A stretch of DNA of 53,966 nt. Origin: an uncultured Caulobacterales bacterium (GTDB taxonomy: Bacteria; Pseudomonadota; Alphaproteobacteria; Caulobacterales; Maricaulaceae). Below are positions 26,643 to 34,598 of this stretch, piece by piece. Within the stretch, counting starts at the first letter, position 1; each line of letters starts with the position of its first letter. Below the pieces are notes generated by a model that worked only from the letters and a program-made list of their open reading frames with translations, ran no database searches and was not told the DNA's origin. A program made the position numbers and the translations under genes. The DNA is taken from positions 1-53,966 of the forward strand of contig CALLBD010000096.1 of assembly GCA_938001915.1 (NCBI GenBank). The letters are read 5' to 3'.

Positions 26643-27698
26643 CTATTTCTTCAAACCATGTTTGCGCATCAGCCCGCGAAATTGATGATAAGTCAGCTCT
26701 AAATATTCAGCGGCTTTGCCTTGGTGATTGCCACTGGCTTGCAGGGCTTCCAGAATTAGATTGCGTTCAAAGGCGAGAACGCGGGCTTGAAACCCTGGGT
26801 CTGGTGGCAGCAGGCTCTCTCTTGCGGGCGGGAGGTGTTCAAGAGGTTCAGATGAAGGGGCAGGGGGTGTTGCGGCGGTTTCGGATGAAGTGCCGCCTAG
26901 GCGGTGCGGGCTCGCGAAAGGGTCAAATCTGAGCGGGCCCGCCGGGCCGCCGCCAATGGGGTCGGATAAGGTCTCATCCGCGAGCCAGGCTTTGGCCGTG
27001 TTACGTTCAATGACGGCTTTTAGCTCGCGCACATTTCCGGGCCACTCCCGCGCGAGCAAGGCTTCGCTGGCTTCGGCGGTGAAGCCAGGGAAACGATCTG
27101 CGCCTAATTCGGCGGCAATCTTGCGGCCAAAATGATCCGATAAGGGCAGGATATCATCGCGTCGCGCGCGCAGGGGCGGCAAGGTCAGGACTTCGAACGC
27201 CAGACGGTCGAGCAGGTCTGCCCGAAAATCCCCGCGCGCGACGGCGCCTGGCAAATCAATTGCGCTGGCGGAGATAACGCGCACATCGACTTCTTGTTCG
27301 GCATGTTCGCCGCTGGCTTCATAGCGGCCATATTCAACCGCGCCCATGAGCTTTTCTTGGAGGCGAGGGGAGACCGCGTCAATATTATCGAGAAAGATTG
27401 TCCCCTCATCCGCATGATAGAATTTCCCGTTGGTGTCGGCACGCCCGTCCAGAAAGCTCTCTCCGAAAAGTTCCTCATCCAGTCTCTGATCGGTAAAGGC
27501 GGCGCAATTGACTGTTATGAAGACCTTTTCCCATCGCGGCGATAAGAAGTGGAGGCGTTTTGCAATGAGCTCTTTGCCCGTGCCGCGCTCTCCCACGAGT
27601 AAAACAGGGCGTTCCAGCACCGCAGAGTCGGATACGCGGTCCAGAATCGCAAGATACGCTTGGCTTTGTCCAATGGGTTGGGGAGGTAGAGCGGCCAT
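26643..27698 (-). CDS. pspF: PspF-like enhancer-binding protein with degenerate sigma54-contact loop
   Basis: A 351-residue AAA+ protein with no regulatory domain in front, as in PspF. Walker A is GERGTGKE (36-43), the arginine fingers R159 and R165 are in FRADLLDRLAF, and WPGNVRELKAVIE and DPFASP follow. The C-terminal helix-turn-helix NHQGKAAEYLELTYHQFRGL closely resembles that of E. coli PspF. Two key features are missing. After ELFG (76-79) the sequence is ESFLDGRADTNGKF, three residues short and without the GAFTGA loop that engages sigma54. Walker B reads FLDN, with Asn105 where PspF has Glu108. DNA binding is probably intact, while sigma54 activation is doubtful. ATG 27698 is preferred over TTG 27716. 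Confidence 0.85.
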   Translation of the reverse strand: MAALPPQPIGQSQAYLAILDRVSDSAVLERPVLLVGERGTGKELIAKRLHFLSPRWEKVFITVNCAAFTDQRLDEELFGESFLDGRADTNGKFYHADEGTIFLDNIDAVSPRLQEKLMGAVEYGRYEASGEHAEQEVDVRVISASAIDLPGAVARGDFRADLLDRLAFEVLTLPPLRARRDDILPLSDHFGRKIAAELGADRFPGFTAEASEALLAREWPGNVRELKAVIERNTAKAWLADETLSDPIGGGPAGPLRFDPFASPHRLGGTSSETAATPPAPSSEPLEHLPPARESLLPPDPGFQARVLAFERNLILEALQASGNHQGKAAEYLELTYHQFRGLMRKHGLKK

Positions 27699-27711
27699 AT
27701 TAGTGTTATTT

Positions 27712-27758
27712 ACCAAATTGTATTGGTTTATTATACCAAATATTAGTAAAAAATACTA
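27712..27758. promoter_or_regulatory. AT-rich inverted repeats between pspF and the psp operon
   Basis: ACCAA-N6-TTGGT (27712-27727), a second ACCAA-ATA-TTAGT (27735-27747) and TAGTA-AAAAA-TACTA (27744-27758) follow each other just upstream of pspF. They lie where a regulator controlling both divergent units could bind. No GG-N10-GC (sigma54) element is visible on the plus strand between 27699 and 27955. Confidence 0.45.
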
Positions 27759-27955
27759 TTTATTTCTGCCTTAAGAAGCACGCAAAATAAATTATCCAAT
27801 AAATACAGTTACTTAAAAATATTCGACAAACTCGCTGCATGTCCCCATCTTGAGTGTGTCAGCGATACGCAGCCGCGTTTCGCCAGATAGGAGACGAAAC
27901 TCTGGGGTGTGCCAATCCCAGGTTTCGCAACGGAATATAGAGGAGATTATAAAGA

Positions 27956-28090
27956 ATGAGCCGCTACACAGATTCATCAGATGACTGGCGCGCCAAAGGG
28001 GCGCGCTTCGTGAAATATCTTAAATCCCGTCCACCCGAATGCTGGGGCTTTTTTGCCGTTGGCATCGTGGTCGCGAAGATTTTTCTTTAG
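27956..28090 (+). CDS. small membrane protein, first gene of the psp operon (44 residues)
   Basis: A 44-codon frame starting MSRYTDSSDDWRAKGARF, with a single C-terminal membrane helix preceded by basic residues (KYLKSRPPECWGFFAVGIVV, then AKIFL). AGGAG at 27941-27945 is a good ribosome binding site 10 bases before the ATG, and the stop lies 51 bases before pspA. The layout (charged cytoplasmic segment, KSRPPE boundary, hydrophobic end) is that of a small tail-anchored membrane protein. It is not PspB, PspC or PspD by sequence. I infer co-transcription with pspA and a role in membrane-stress sensing. Confidence 0.7.
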   Translation: MSRYTDSSDDWRAKGARFVKYLKSRPPECWGFFAVGIVVAKIFL

Positions 28091-28141
28091 ACCTTTCCTC
28101 CCCCTCAACCCTCGAAAATTGAACATATTAGGAGACACATC

Positions 28142-28843
28142 ATGGGTATTTTTTCCCGCATGGGTGACATCATTAACTCGAACCTCAACTCACTGATCGA
28201 CAGAGCCGAAAATCCTGAAAAGATTGCACGCTTAATTATCCAAGAGATGGAAGACACACTTGTCGAAGTTCGCACGGACGCCGCCCGTAATATTGCTGAG
28301 CGTAAAGAGCTTTCCCGCAAAGCCGATGACTACGCCGCCCGCGCCGCGAATTGGGAAGCCAAAGCGGAACTGGCGCTCACGAAGGGCCGTGAAGATTTAG
28401 CGCGTGGTGCTTTATCGGCCAAGCAACAATCCGAGCAAATGGTTGACGTCGTAGAAAGCGAAATCGCCGTTCTGGACGAAGCCGTTGCAAAAGCCGATGA
28501 GGACCTTGCCAAGCTTCAGACAAAGTTGAACGAAGCCAAGGCCAAACATAAAGCGCTCAACATGCGCAGTTCTGTTGCCAAAGGCCAAATCAAAATGCGC
28601 CAAATGGTACGCGATACAAAGGTAGAAGATGCACTGGCGCGCTATGAGCGGATGGAACGCAAAGTCGATGAGCTGGAAGCCCATGTCGAGAGTTTCGACC
28701 TCGGCGGCGGCGGTGACAGCTTGGAAAGTCAATTTGCCGAACTCGAAGCCAATGATGCGATTGAGGACGAATTGGCGAGCCTGAAGGCGCGCATCAATAA
28801 GCCCAAGGCGGCGAATGGTGCCAAGAAGAAAAAAGCGGGTTAG
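28142..28843 (+). CDS. pspA: phage shock protein A
   Basis: A 233-residue peripheral membrane protein of the PspA/Vipp1 (ESCRT-III-like) family that binds stressed inner membrane and, in E. coli, inhibits PspF. It starts MGIFSRMGDIINSNLNSLID (amphipathic helix 1), with the family segment ENPEKIARLIIQEMEDTLVE. Long coiled-coil helices follow to about residue 190, and the end is Lys-rich (KPKAANGAKKKKAG). An FDLGGGGDSLESQFAELE hinge precedes the last helix. AGGAG 8 bases before the ATG. Because the neighbouring PspF appears unable to drive sigma54, PspA may regulate something else here. Confidence 0.96.
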   Translation: MGIFSRMGDIINSNLNSLIDRAENPEKIARLIIQEMEDTLVEVRTDAARNIAERKELSRKADDYAARAANWEAKAELALTKGREDLARGALSAKQQSEQMVDVVESEIAVLDEAVAKADEDLAKLQTKLNEAKAKHKALNMRSSVAKGQIKMRQMVRDTKVEDALARYERMERKVDELEAHVESFDLGGGGDSLESQFAELEANDAIEDELASLKARINKPKAANGAKKKKAG

Positions 28844-28859
28844 ACCCCGCTTGATAAGA

Positions 28860-28935
28860 TTTGCGCCCGGCCCTCCGCCGGCTCTGAAATGATCCCTTCC
28901 GGAGCCGCTTCATCCCCCGAACGGCTGGGCGCAAA
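28860..28935 (+). promoter_or_regulatory. long-range RNA stem between pspA and pspB
   Basis: TTTGCGCCC (28860-28868) pairs perfectly with GGGCGCAAA (28927-28935), extended by four pairs including one G-T. Inside, CGGCTC (28879-28884) pairs with GAGCCG (28902-28907). The structure fills the gap after the pspA stop and leaves the pspB ribosome binding site free. It has no T-run, so it probably stabilises or separates pspA mRNA from pspBC rather than terminating. Confidence 0.6.
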
Positions 28936-28967
28936 CACAAATTAGAGAGAGACAGAAAGGTATAGAA

Positions 28968-29183
28968 ATGAATTTAGTTGCCCTTGCACCGTTTTTGATG
29001 GTCGTCGGTATTGTCTGGATTAGCCTGCATTATAAGCACCTGAATAAGACAGCTGGCACTATCACAGATGATCAAGCGATGGAGTTGACGCAAATGTCAA
29101 AAATCGCTGATATTTTGGACCAGAGGGTCGCTGTATTAGAGCGAATTCTCGATGACGAAATTCCGAATTGGAGAGAAAAATGA
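28968..29183 (+). CDS. pspB: phage shock protein B
   Basis: A 71-residue inner-membrane protein. One N-terminal membrane helix (LVALAPFLMVVGIVWISLHY) is followed by a cytoplasmic leucine-zipper-like helix (MSKIADILDQRVAVLERILD) and the typical ending DDEIPNWREK. In the E. coli model PspB and PspC relay membrane stress and release PspA from PspF. AGAAAGG lies upstream. The stop codon overlaps the pspC start in ATGA, implying translational coupling. Confidence 0.93.
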   Translation: MNLVALAPFLMVVGIVWISLHYKHLNKTAGTITDDQAMELTQMSKIADILDQRVAVLERILDDEIPNWREK

Positions 29184-29599
29184 GTCCCGCAACGGAGCCA
29201 AATAGCGCCGGCAGGCCTCGGCTGACCCGCAATAAAGTAGATGGAAAACTTGGCGGCGTTTGCGCTGGTATCGCGGATTATCTCGGATGGGATCACAATA
29301 TGGTGCGCATCCTGACAATCTTGTTGGTGCTTTTCACCGCCTTGCCGCTGATTGCCTATTTTATTCTTTGGATTGTGATGCCCAAGAATACGCGCGCCCC
29401 TTATATCCGAGAGTATCGAGAGCAAACGCAGTCGCGACAGAAACAGAAAGCGGCAGCCGGGACAGCCGGATCGTCGACGACCTACTCAGACGTTCAATCC
29501 AAATTCCGGTCACTCGAAATGCGTTTGCAGGATTTAGAGAGATCTATCACGTCGAAGGAATGGAAGCTCAATCGCGATTTTCGCGACCTTGAAAGCTAA
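29180..29599 (+). CDS. pspC: phage shock protein C
   Basis: A 139-residue PspC-domain protein: RNKVDGKLGGVCAGIADYLG and WDHNMVRILTILLVLFTALP, then IAYFILWIVMP (two membrane segments). A cytoplasmic or periplasmic helical tail (YSDVQSKFRSLEMRLQDLER) is typical of proteobacterial PspC. ATG 29180 is chosen because GGAGAGA precedes it and it overlaps the pspB stop. It acts with PspB in the membrane. A 9-bp GC hairpin follows the gene. Confidence 0.93.
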   Translation: MSPATEPNSAGRPRLTRNKVDGKLGGVCAGIADYLGWDHNMVRILTILLVLFTALPLIAYFILWIVMPKNTRAPYIREYREQTQSRQKQKAAAGTAGSSTTYSDVQSKFRSLEMRLQDLERSITSKEWKLNRDFRDLES

Positions 29600-29606
29600 G
29601 AATAGG

Positions 29607-29641
29607 TGAGGCGCGTCAGCCAGTTTTAACGGCGCGCCTCA
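29607..29641 (+). terminator. hairpin after pspC
   Basis: TGAGGCGCG (29607-29615) pairs perfectly with CGCGCCTCA (29633-29641), loop 17 bases. No T-run follows, so termination is partial at best and the small gene downstream may be read from the psp promoter. Confidence 0.45.
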
Positions 29642-29705
29642 TCTCCTCAACGGCGCAGTGCCATGCGTCGCATGTTTATATCTTGGCCAAGGGAGAGATT
29701 ACGCC

Positions 29706-29963
29706 ATGCTAAAATCCGCAATCATTTCATCTATCGTTTTATTTGGGACGGCGACCCCGCTGTCAGTGCCTCCGCAATACACGCCCTCAAATGCTGAGCA
29801 AACGGCGCTATCTCTGCCAGAGGTCGAGACTGTGGTGGCGCAATTTGCCTATCTAGAGATAAGTCATGATGAGACCGGTTTCGGCTTTTCAATCACGGAC
29901 GAAAGCGCTGTTTTTTTAGACATTGATTTTCCGCCAAACCTACGCGTTCGAGTTGGTTTTTAA
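29706..29963 (+). CDS. small exported protein of unknown function
   Basis: An 85-residue protein starting MLKSAIISSIVLFGTATPLS, a likely signal peptide or single membrane anchor. A soluble domain follows (LPEVETVVAQFAYLEISHDE, then SITDESAVFLDIDFPPNLRV). GGGAGAG lies about 9 bases upstream of ATG 29706; frames starting further upstream lack a ribosome binding site. It does not match a family I know. It is the last same-strand gene after pspC and may belong to the envelope-stress unit. Confidence 0.55.
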   Translation: MLKSAIISSIVLFGTATPLSVPPQYTPSNAEQTALSLPEVETVVAQFAYLEISHDETGFGFSITDESAVFLDIDFPPNLRVRVGF

Positions 29964-29989
29964 GGCTGTTACCCTCGCGCTATAGACCG

Positions 29990-31660
29990 TTATCTCGGGG
30001 CCGAGAGTTTTTCTAGAAGTGCCTTGTCCAAAGGACTCACTTCTGCGCAAATATCTGCAATCAAGGCTTCGGCTAATAGCGGGGCAAATGTAAATCCACG
30101 GCTGCCCAACCCTGTCAAAACCCATGTTTTTGGGCCAGTTTTAATCAGTAATGGTAATGTGTCGGCGGTGGTCACGCGCACACTGGCGCGAGAAGCCGCT
30201 GGGAACGGCGTTACAGCTTTTAGAGAAATTTCCTGTAACGCCTGATAGTTTTTGAAGTCATCTTCCGCTCGCAGGTCAAACGGGTCGCCCGCGCCCAATC
30301 TGTCATGCGTCGCCCCGATTAGGGCCGCGCGGCCTAAATTGATGGCGTAACCTCCATAGGCGGTTGGCATCGACCAAATAGGTTCCGCCCAGCTCAATTG
30401 CCCGCGGGAAAAGCGCAGGGGAATATCCTGGTTGAGCTGCCGAATACCATATCCCGCTGCCAAGAAAATATGGCTATAGGCGTCCGTGTTTGTGGCTGCG
30501 GAAAAGCTGCCTCGCTTTACCTCAAAATTATCGAATATTTTTGTCGGGTCGATGACAAGGGCGCTGTCGATCCAAAGGGCCTCGTCTCGCCATGCTAAAT
30601 GGCCCTCGCCGAGCGAAACCTGTTCGATCAGTTTTTTAAATCGTTCCGTCTCTTTCTGCGTTTTGGGTATTTGACGGACGCCGCGGTCTATGACGGCCGC
30701 TTGCGGGTAGGCTCTTAGGGCATGCAAGTAAGCCGAGAGAAAAAACCGGCTCTCGGGACGGTCCTGTAAATCGAACCGCGGTTTCACCAGCGCGGCCGGG
30801 TTACCGCTTGCGGCAGGGTGGGCCGCATCATCAATGATATCGAATCTAATGCCGCGCCTATCCAGTGATCGGGCGAGGGAGCGGCCCGCTATTCCGGCCC
30901 CCACAATGAGCGCCCGGTCAACTTCTTGTGATTTGGTACCACAGCCGCCTTTGTAATCAGCTTCTAGGCGGTGGCGTTTTCGGCCAAAACCAGGCATTTT
31001 CCGAACCTCAAATCCCGCCTTTTTCAGGGCTGAGCGTACAGCGCCCGCCACCGTGAAGCTTGCAAGACGGGCCCCCGCTGCGCAGCATTTGGCGACACCC
31101 GACATAACCGTCTCGCTCCACATCGCCGGATTTCCTGACGGACTAAATCCATCGAGGAACCACGCATTGGCCGCTAACTCGCCAAGCTGCTCCAGCGCAT
31201 GATTGACATCCTCATGCACGAGGGTGAGCGTCACGGAGCCAAACTCTAAACGGTGAAAACCTTTGACTCGTCCAGGCCAGACACGAAGGAGCGCTTCACT
31301 ATAGGTGGAAAGCTCTGGCCATGCCGAGAGTGCGCGCTGTAACTGACTGTAATCCAGAGGAAATTTTTCGATAGATACAAAGTGCAATCTTTGATGCGGG
31401 GTGGCCGTTTGATCCCAGAGTTGCCACGCCGCGAGAAAGTTTAAACCTGAGCCAAATCCAAGTTCGGCAATTGTAAATCTCTGTCGAACAAGCCAATTTT
31501 CAGGCAGCCCGCATCCTTTTAAAAAGACGTCCCGCGTTTCGTCCAAGCCGCCATCTATTGAGAAGTAAATGTCTCCAAATTCTGTCGCCGCAGGGGTATT
31601 GGGGCGAGACCAGTCTAATCTTGCTGGGTCTGTTTGCGTCAAGGGACGGGGGTGAGCCAT
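29990..31660 (-). CDS. mnmC: bifunctional tRNA mnm5s2U34 synthesis protein MnmC
   Basis: A 556-residue fusion that finishes the mnm5(s2)U modification at the wobble base of several tRNAs. The N-terminal methyltransferase half (DUF752) has FTIAELGFGSGLNFLAAW and NAWFLDGFSPSGNPAMW. The C-terminal half is an FAD oxidoreductase with ALIVGAGIAGRSLARSLDRR, SGNPAALVKPRF and the closing VLTGLGSRGFTFAPLLAEAL. Both domains are complete. ATG 31660 with ACAGG upstream is preferred over the TTG at 31678. It needs MnmE/MnmG products as substrate. It is convergent with the small exported-protein gene. Confidence 0.94.
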   Translation of the reverse strand: MAHPRPLTQTDPARLDWSRPNTPAATEFGDIYFSIDGGLDETRDVFLKGCGLPENWLVRQRFTIAELGFGSGLNFLAAWQLWDQTATPHQRLHFVSIEKFPLDYSQLQRALSAWPELSTYSEALLRVWPGRVKGFHRLEFGSVTLTLVHEDVNHALEQLGELAANAWFLDGFSPSGNPAMWSETVMSGVAKCCAAGARLASFTVAGAVRSALKKAGFEVRKMPGFGRKRHRLEADYKGGCGTKSQEVDRALIVGAGIAGRSLARSLDRRGIRFDIIDDAAHPAASGNPAALVKPRFDLQDRPESRFFLSAYLHALRAYPQAAVIDRGVRQIPKTQKETERFKKLIEQVSLGEGHLAWRDEALWIDSALVIDPTKIFDNFEVKRGSFSAATNTDAYSHIFLAAGYGIRQLNQDIPLRFSRGQLSWAEPIWSMPTAYGGYAINLGRAALIGATHDRLGAGDPFDLRAEDDFKNYQALQEISLKAVTPFPAASRASVRVTTADTLPLLIKTGPKTWVLTGLGSRGFTFAPLLAEALIADICAEVSPLDKALLEKLSAPR

Positions 31661-31863
31661 GAGGGACCTGTAGGACAACCGCGCTAGGAGGTCACCTGAA
31701 TCCCCTTATTTTAGGCCTATTTTCTTCATGTGGCTGGAAAGTCACAAGTGTGAGAGAAACTCAGTATGAGTGCACGCCAGCCCTTGCGTCCGTAAAATAG
31801 GCGAGATAACCAAACTATAACCGCGGCAATAATGACCGCAAAACAGCAGATATCTGGGGATAC

Positions 31864-34545
31864 ATGATACATCGTTTTTCTTTACTGGCGGCTTCCGCCT
31901 CCGCTTTCGCCTTACTCGCTACCGCACCCGCTTTCGCCCAAGATGATGATAGCGATGTTATCATCGTCAGCGCCACGAAACGAAATACAACGCTGCAAGA
32001 AACACCTGTTGCTGTAACCGTCACCACATCAGATGTTATTGAGAAAGCGCAAATTCTCGACATTAAGGATCTTCAATCTGTCGTCCCGACCTTCCGCGTG
32101 TCGCAGTTGCAAAATGCAGGTAACACTACACTCAGTATTCGCGGCCTCGGAAATGGCGGCAATAATATCGGTATTGAACCTTCAGTTGGTCTATATATTG
32201 ACGGAGTTTATCGCTCTCGTGCCGCGGCGCAGATTGGTGATTTACCCAAACTCGAGCGCGTCGAGGTTGTTTCCGGACCGCAATCAACTTTATTCGGTAA
32301 AAATGCCCCAGTTGGCGTTGTAAGCATTGTCACGGCAAAACCTGAATTCGAAACCAGCGGGTTTGTCGAAGGCGGCGTTGGGAATTTTGATCAACTCTAC
32401 GCCAAGGGCTATATCACGGGCGGGATTACGGATGATATCGCTGTAAGCTTAGGCGGCGGTTTCCAAGTTCGCGATGGATATTTTGAACCAGCCGAAGGCA
32501 CGGGCGGTGGAGATTTTAATAATCTAGACCGCTTTAACTTCCGCGCTCAGGCGCTCTGGGAGCCTAATGATGATTTCAGCGCGCGTGTCATTTGGGATCA
32601 ATCTACACTGGACGAAAATTGTTGCGGCGTGGCAACGGCGATAATTGGGCCGACAGCGGGAATCGTAAATGCACTCGGCGGACGAGTTCCGAGTCAGTCA
32701 GCACCTGGAAGTTTTGAGGCCGATCCTTTCGATTTTAGAACGTCTGTGAATGTCCCGCAAACAAATGAAATCGACGATAGCGGAATTTCGCTTCAATTAG
32801 ATTGGGATGTTGATGTCTTGGGCGGTGCGACATTTACCTCTATCACGGCGAATCGTAAAAACGAATATGACTATTTTGGGGATAGTGATTTTACGAGTTT
32901 AGAATTGCTTGAAGACACATTCCAATTTGTGGAAATTGATACGTTCTCGCAAGAGTTCCGCTTAGCCTCAACTGGCGACCAACGTTTGTCTTGGTTGATT
33001 GGCGGTTTCTATTCCAATGAAGATATCGAACAGGAATCTGGTTTGGATTATGGCTCTGATTTGCGCGCCTATATTGATGCGCTTGCAACGGGCGGCGCTT
33101 CAATCGCCGCGGGTCCTGCCGCGTCTCCTTTGGCCGGCTTCGAACAAATTCTCGGCTTCGCACCGGGAACTTTCTTTGGCGATCAAACGCGAATTGATGA
33201 AAACTTTATTCAGGAAAACGAAAGTTGGTCTGTCTTTGGTAGCGTCGATTTTGACGTGACGGATCGCCTGACATTAACCCTTGGCGGTAACTACACGGAT
33301 GATGCGAAGCAGGTCAGCGCGTCTACAGTCAATAATGATGTCTTTAGTAATTTGTCCCTGACAGGCGCAGATGGCACGCAGATTATTTCGACAGGTCTTT
33401 TCCTGAGCGGAAATGCAGCAGCAGGCGTTCCGTCCTTTATGCAAGCGTTAGGTCTGCCTTTCACACCAACGAATTTCCAATCCGCAGCATCAGGGGCCTT
33501 TGGACCTGCGGCTCAAGGTTATGTAAATGGTGTTTTGGCGGCTTCGGCGGGCTTGGCGGCCGATACGCAAAACGGGCCTTTAGCGGGCCTCTTGCCGTTG
33601 CAGTTCCAACCGCAATTCTTGTCATTCCCGAACTCTGTTGAAGATGGACGGACAAATGATGAAGAGTTCACTTATTCCATCAAAGGGTCATACGAAATTA
33701 ATGATAATTTTAACGCCTATGTTGGGTATTCAACAGGCTTTAAGGCGTCATCTTTCAACCTGACACGGGACTCGCGCCCATTCCTCGCCGATGGTGCAGC
33801 CCTACAAGCAGCTGGACTGCTCCCGAACAACTTCGACCCAGCGACGGGCCGAAATTTCGGAACGCGTTTCTCTGGTCCAGAATCGATTGAACTGATCGAA
33901 GCAGGCCTAAAAGCAAAATTCGGCTGGGGCGCTTTCAATGTGGCGATCTTTGATCAGACCGTCGAGAATTTCCAGTCTACGATTTTCCAAGGTACGGGTT
34001 TCGTTCTGTCTAATGCGGGTCAGCAATCCACACGCGGTATTGAACTCGACTCGACCTTCACGCCTTTTGAAGGATTGACACTTGGCGTTGCCGGTATTTG
34101 GCAAGATCCAGAGTTTGATGACTTCACGGGTGCGCCTGTGGTTGTCGGCGGCGAGCTTGATCTCGCTGACGGCGTTGCCGACGGTGTTGGTGATTTGTCT
34201 GGCACGCAACCTGCGGGCATCAATGAACTCGCCGTGACGCTTCAAGCGCAATATGAGTTTGCGCTCTCTGACTCAATCGACGCTTATATCCGCGGTGATT
34301 GGCAGTATGAAGATGAGGTACAAGTCGTGAATAATATTGCAGGTGTCTTGCGTGATACCAGCATCTTTAATGGTGCGATTGGCTTCTCACTCGATGAAAG
34401 CCTTGATCTCCGGTTCTGGGGCCGCAATCTGTTTAACCACGAAACTTTCACAAGTGCCTTCCCGGGTGTTGTGCAAGCTGGAACCGTCAATGCTTACCCA
34501 AATCAGCCAAGAACCTATGGCGTGAGTTTACGGAAGAGCTTCTAA
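31864..34545 (+). CDS. TonB-dependent outer-membrane receptor
   Basis: An 893-residue receptor. The signal peptide ends PAFA-QD. The TonB box region is DDSDVIIVSATKRN, followed by a plug domain (TTLQETPVAVTVTTSDVIEK, then SIRGLGNGG, VGLYIDGVYRSRAA, LERVEVVSGPQSTLFGKNA) and a 22-strand barrel closing at NQPRTYGVSLRKSF. The plug pattern (SATKR, GVYR, GPQSTLFGKN) is of the type abundant in marine sphingomonad/hyphomonad genomes, often for complex organic substrates rather than siderophores. No degradative or iron genes adjoin it, so the ligand is unknown. A strong terminator follows. Confidence 0.95.
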   Translation: MIHRFSLLAASASAFALLATAPAFAQDDDSDVIIVSATKRNTTLQETPVAVTVTTSDVIEKAQILDIKDLQSVVPTFRVSQLQNAGNTTLSIRGLGNGGNNIGIEPSVGLYIDGVYRSRAAAQIGDLPKLERVEVVSGPQSTLFGKNAPVGVVSIVTAKPEFETSGFVEGGVGNFDQLYAKGYITGGITDDIAVSLGGGFQVRDGYFEPAEGTGGGDFNNLDRFNFRAQALWEPNDDFSARVIWDQSTLDENCCGVATAIIGPTAGIVNALGGRVPSQSAPGSFEADPFDFRTSVNVPQTNEIDDSGISLQLDWDVDVLGGATFTSITANRKNEYDYFGDSDFTSLELLEDTFQFVEIDTFSQEFRLASTGDQRLSWLIGGFYSNEDIEQESGLDYGSDLRAYIDALATGGASIAAGPAASPLAGFEQILGFAPGTFFGDQTRIDENFIQENESWSVFGSVDFDVTDRLTLTLGGNYTDDAKQVSASTVNNDVFSNLSLTGADGTQIISTGLFLSGNAAAGVPSFMQALGLPFTPTNFQSAASGAFGPAAQGYVNGVLAASAGLAADTQNGPLAGLLPLQFQPQFLSFPNSVEDGRTNDEEFTYSIKGSYEINDNFNAYVGYSTGFKASSFNLTRDSRPFLADGAALQAAGLLPNNFDPATGRNFGTRFSGPESIELIEAGLKAKFGWGAFNVAIFDQTVENFQSTIFQGTGFVLSNAGQQSTRGIELDSTFTPFEGLTLGVAGIWQDPEFDDFTGAPVVVGGELDLADGVADGVGDLSGTQPAGINELAVTLQAQYEFALSDSIDAYIRGDWQYEDEVQVVNNIAGVLRDTSIFNGAIGFSLDESLDLRFWGRNLFNHETFTSAFPGVVQAGTVNAYPNQPRTYGVSLRKSF

Positions 34546-34570
34546 GCCAAGCTTATATTATTAAATTCAG

Positions 34571-34598
34571 AAGGCGGCCTCGATAGGCCGCCTTTTTT
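34571..34598 (+). terminator. terminator after the TonB-dependent receptor
   Basis: AAGGCGGCCT (34571-34580), CGAT, AGGCCGCCTT (34585-34594), then TTTT. Ten perfect pairs. It also reaches the 3' end of the convergent gene and could serve both strands. Confidence 0.92.

Noticed and set aside
28330-28732. Minus-strand frames inside pspA
   Set aside because: Shadows of a helical, codon-biased gene; no start signals.
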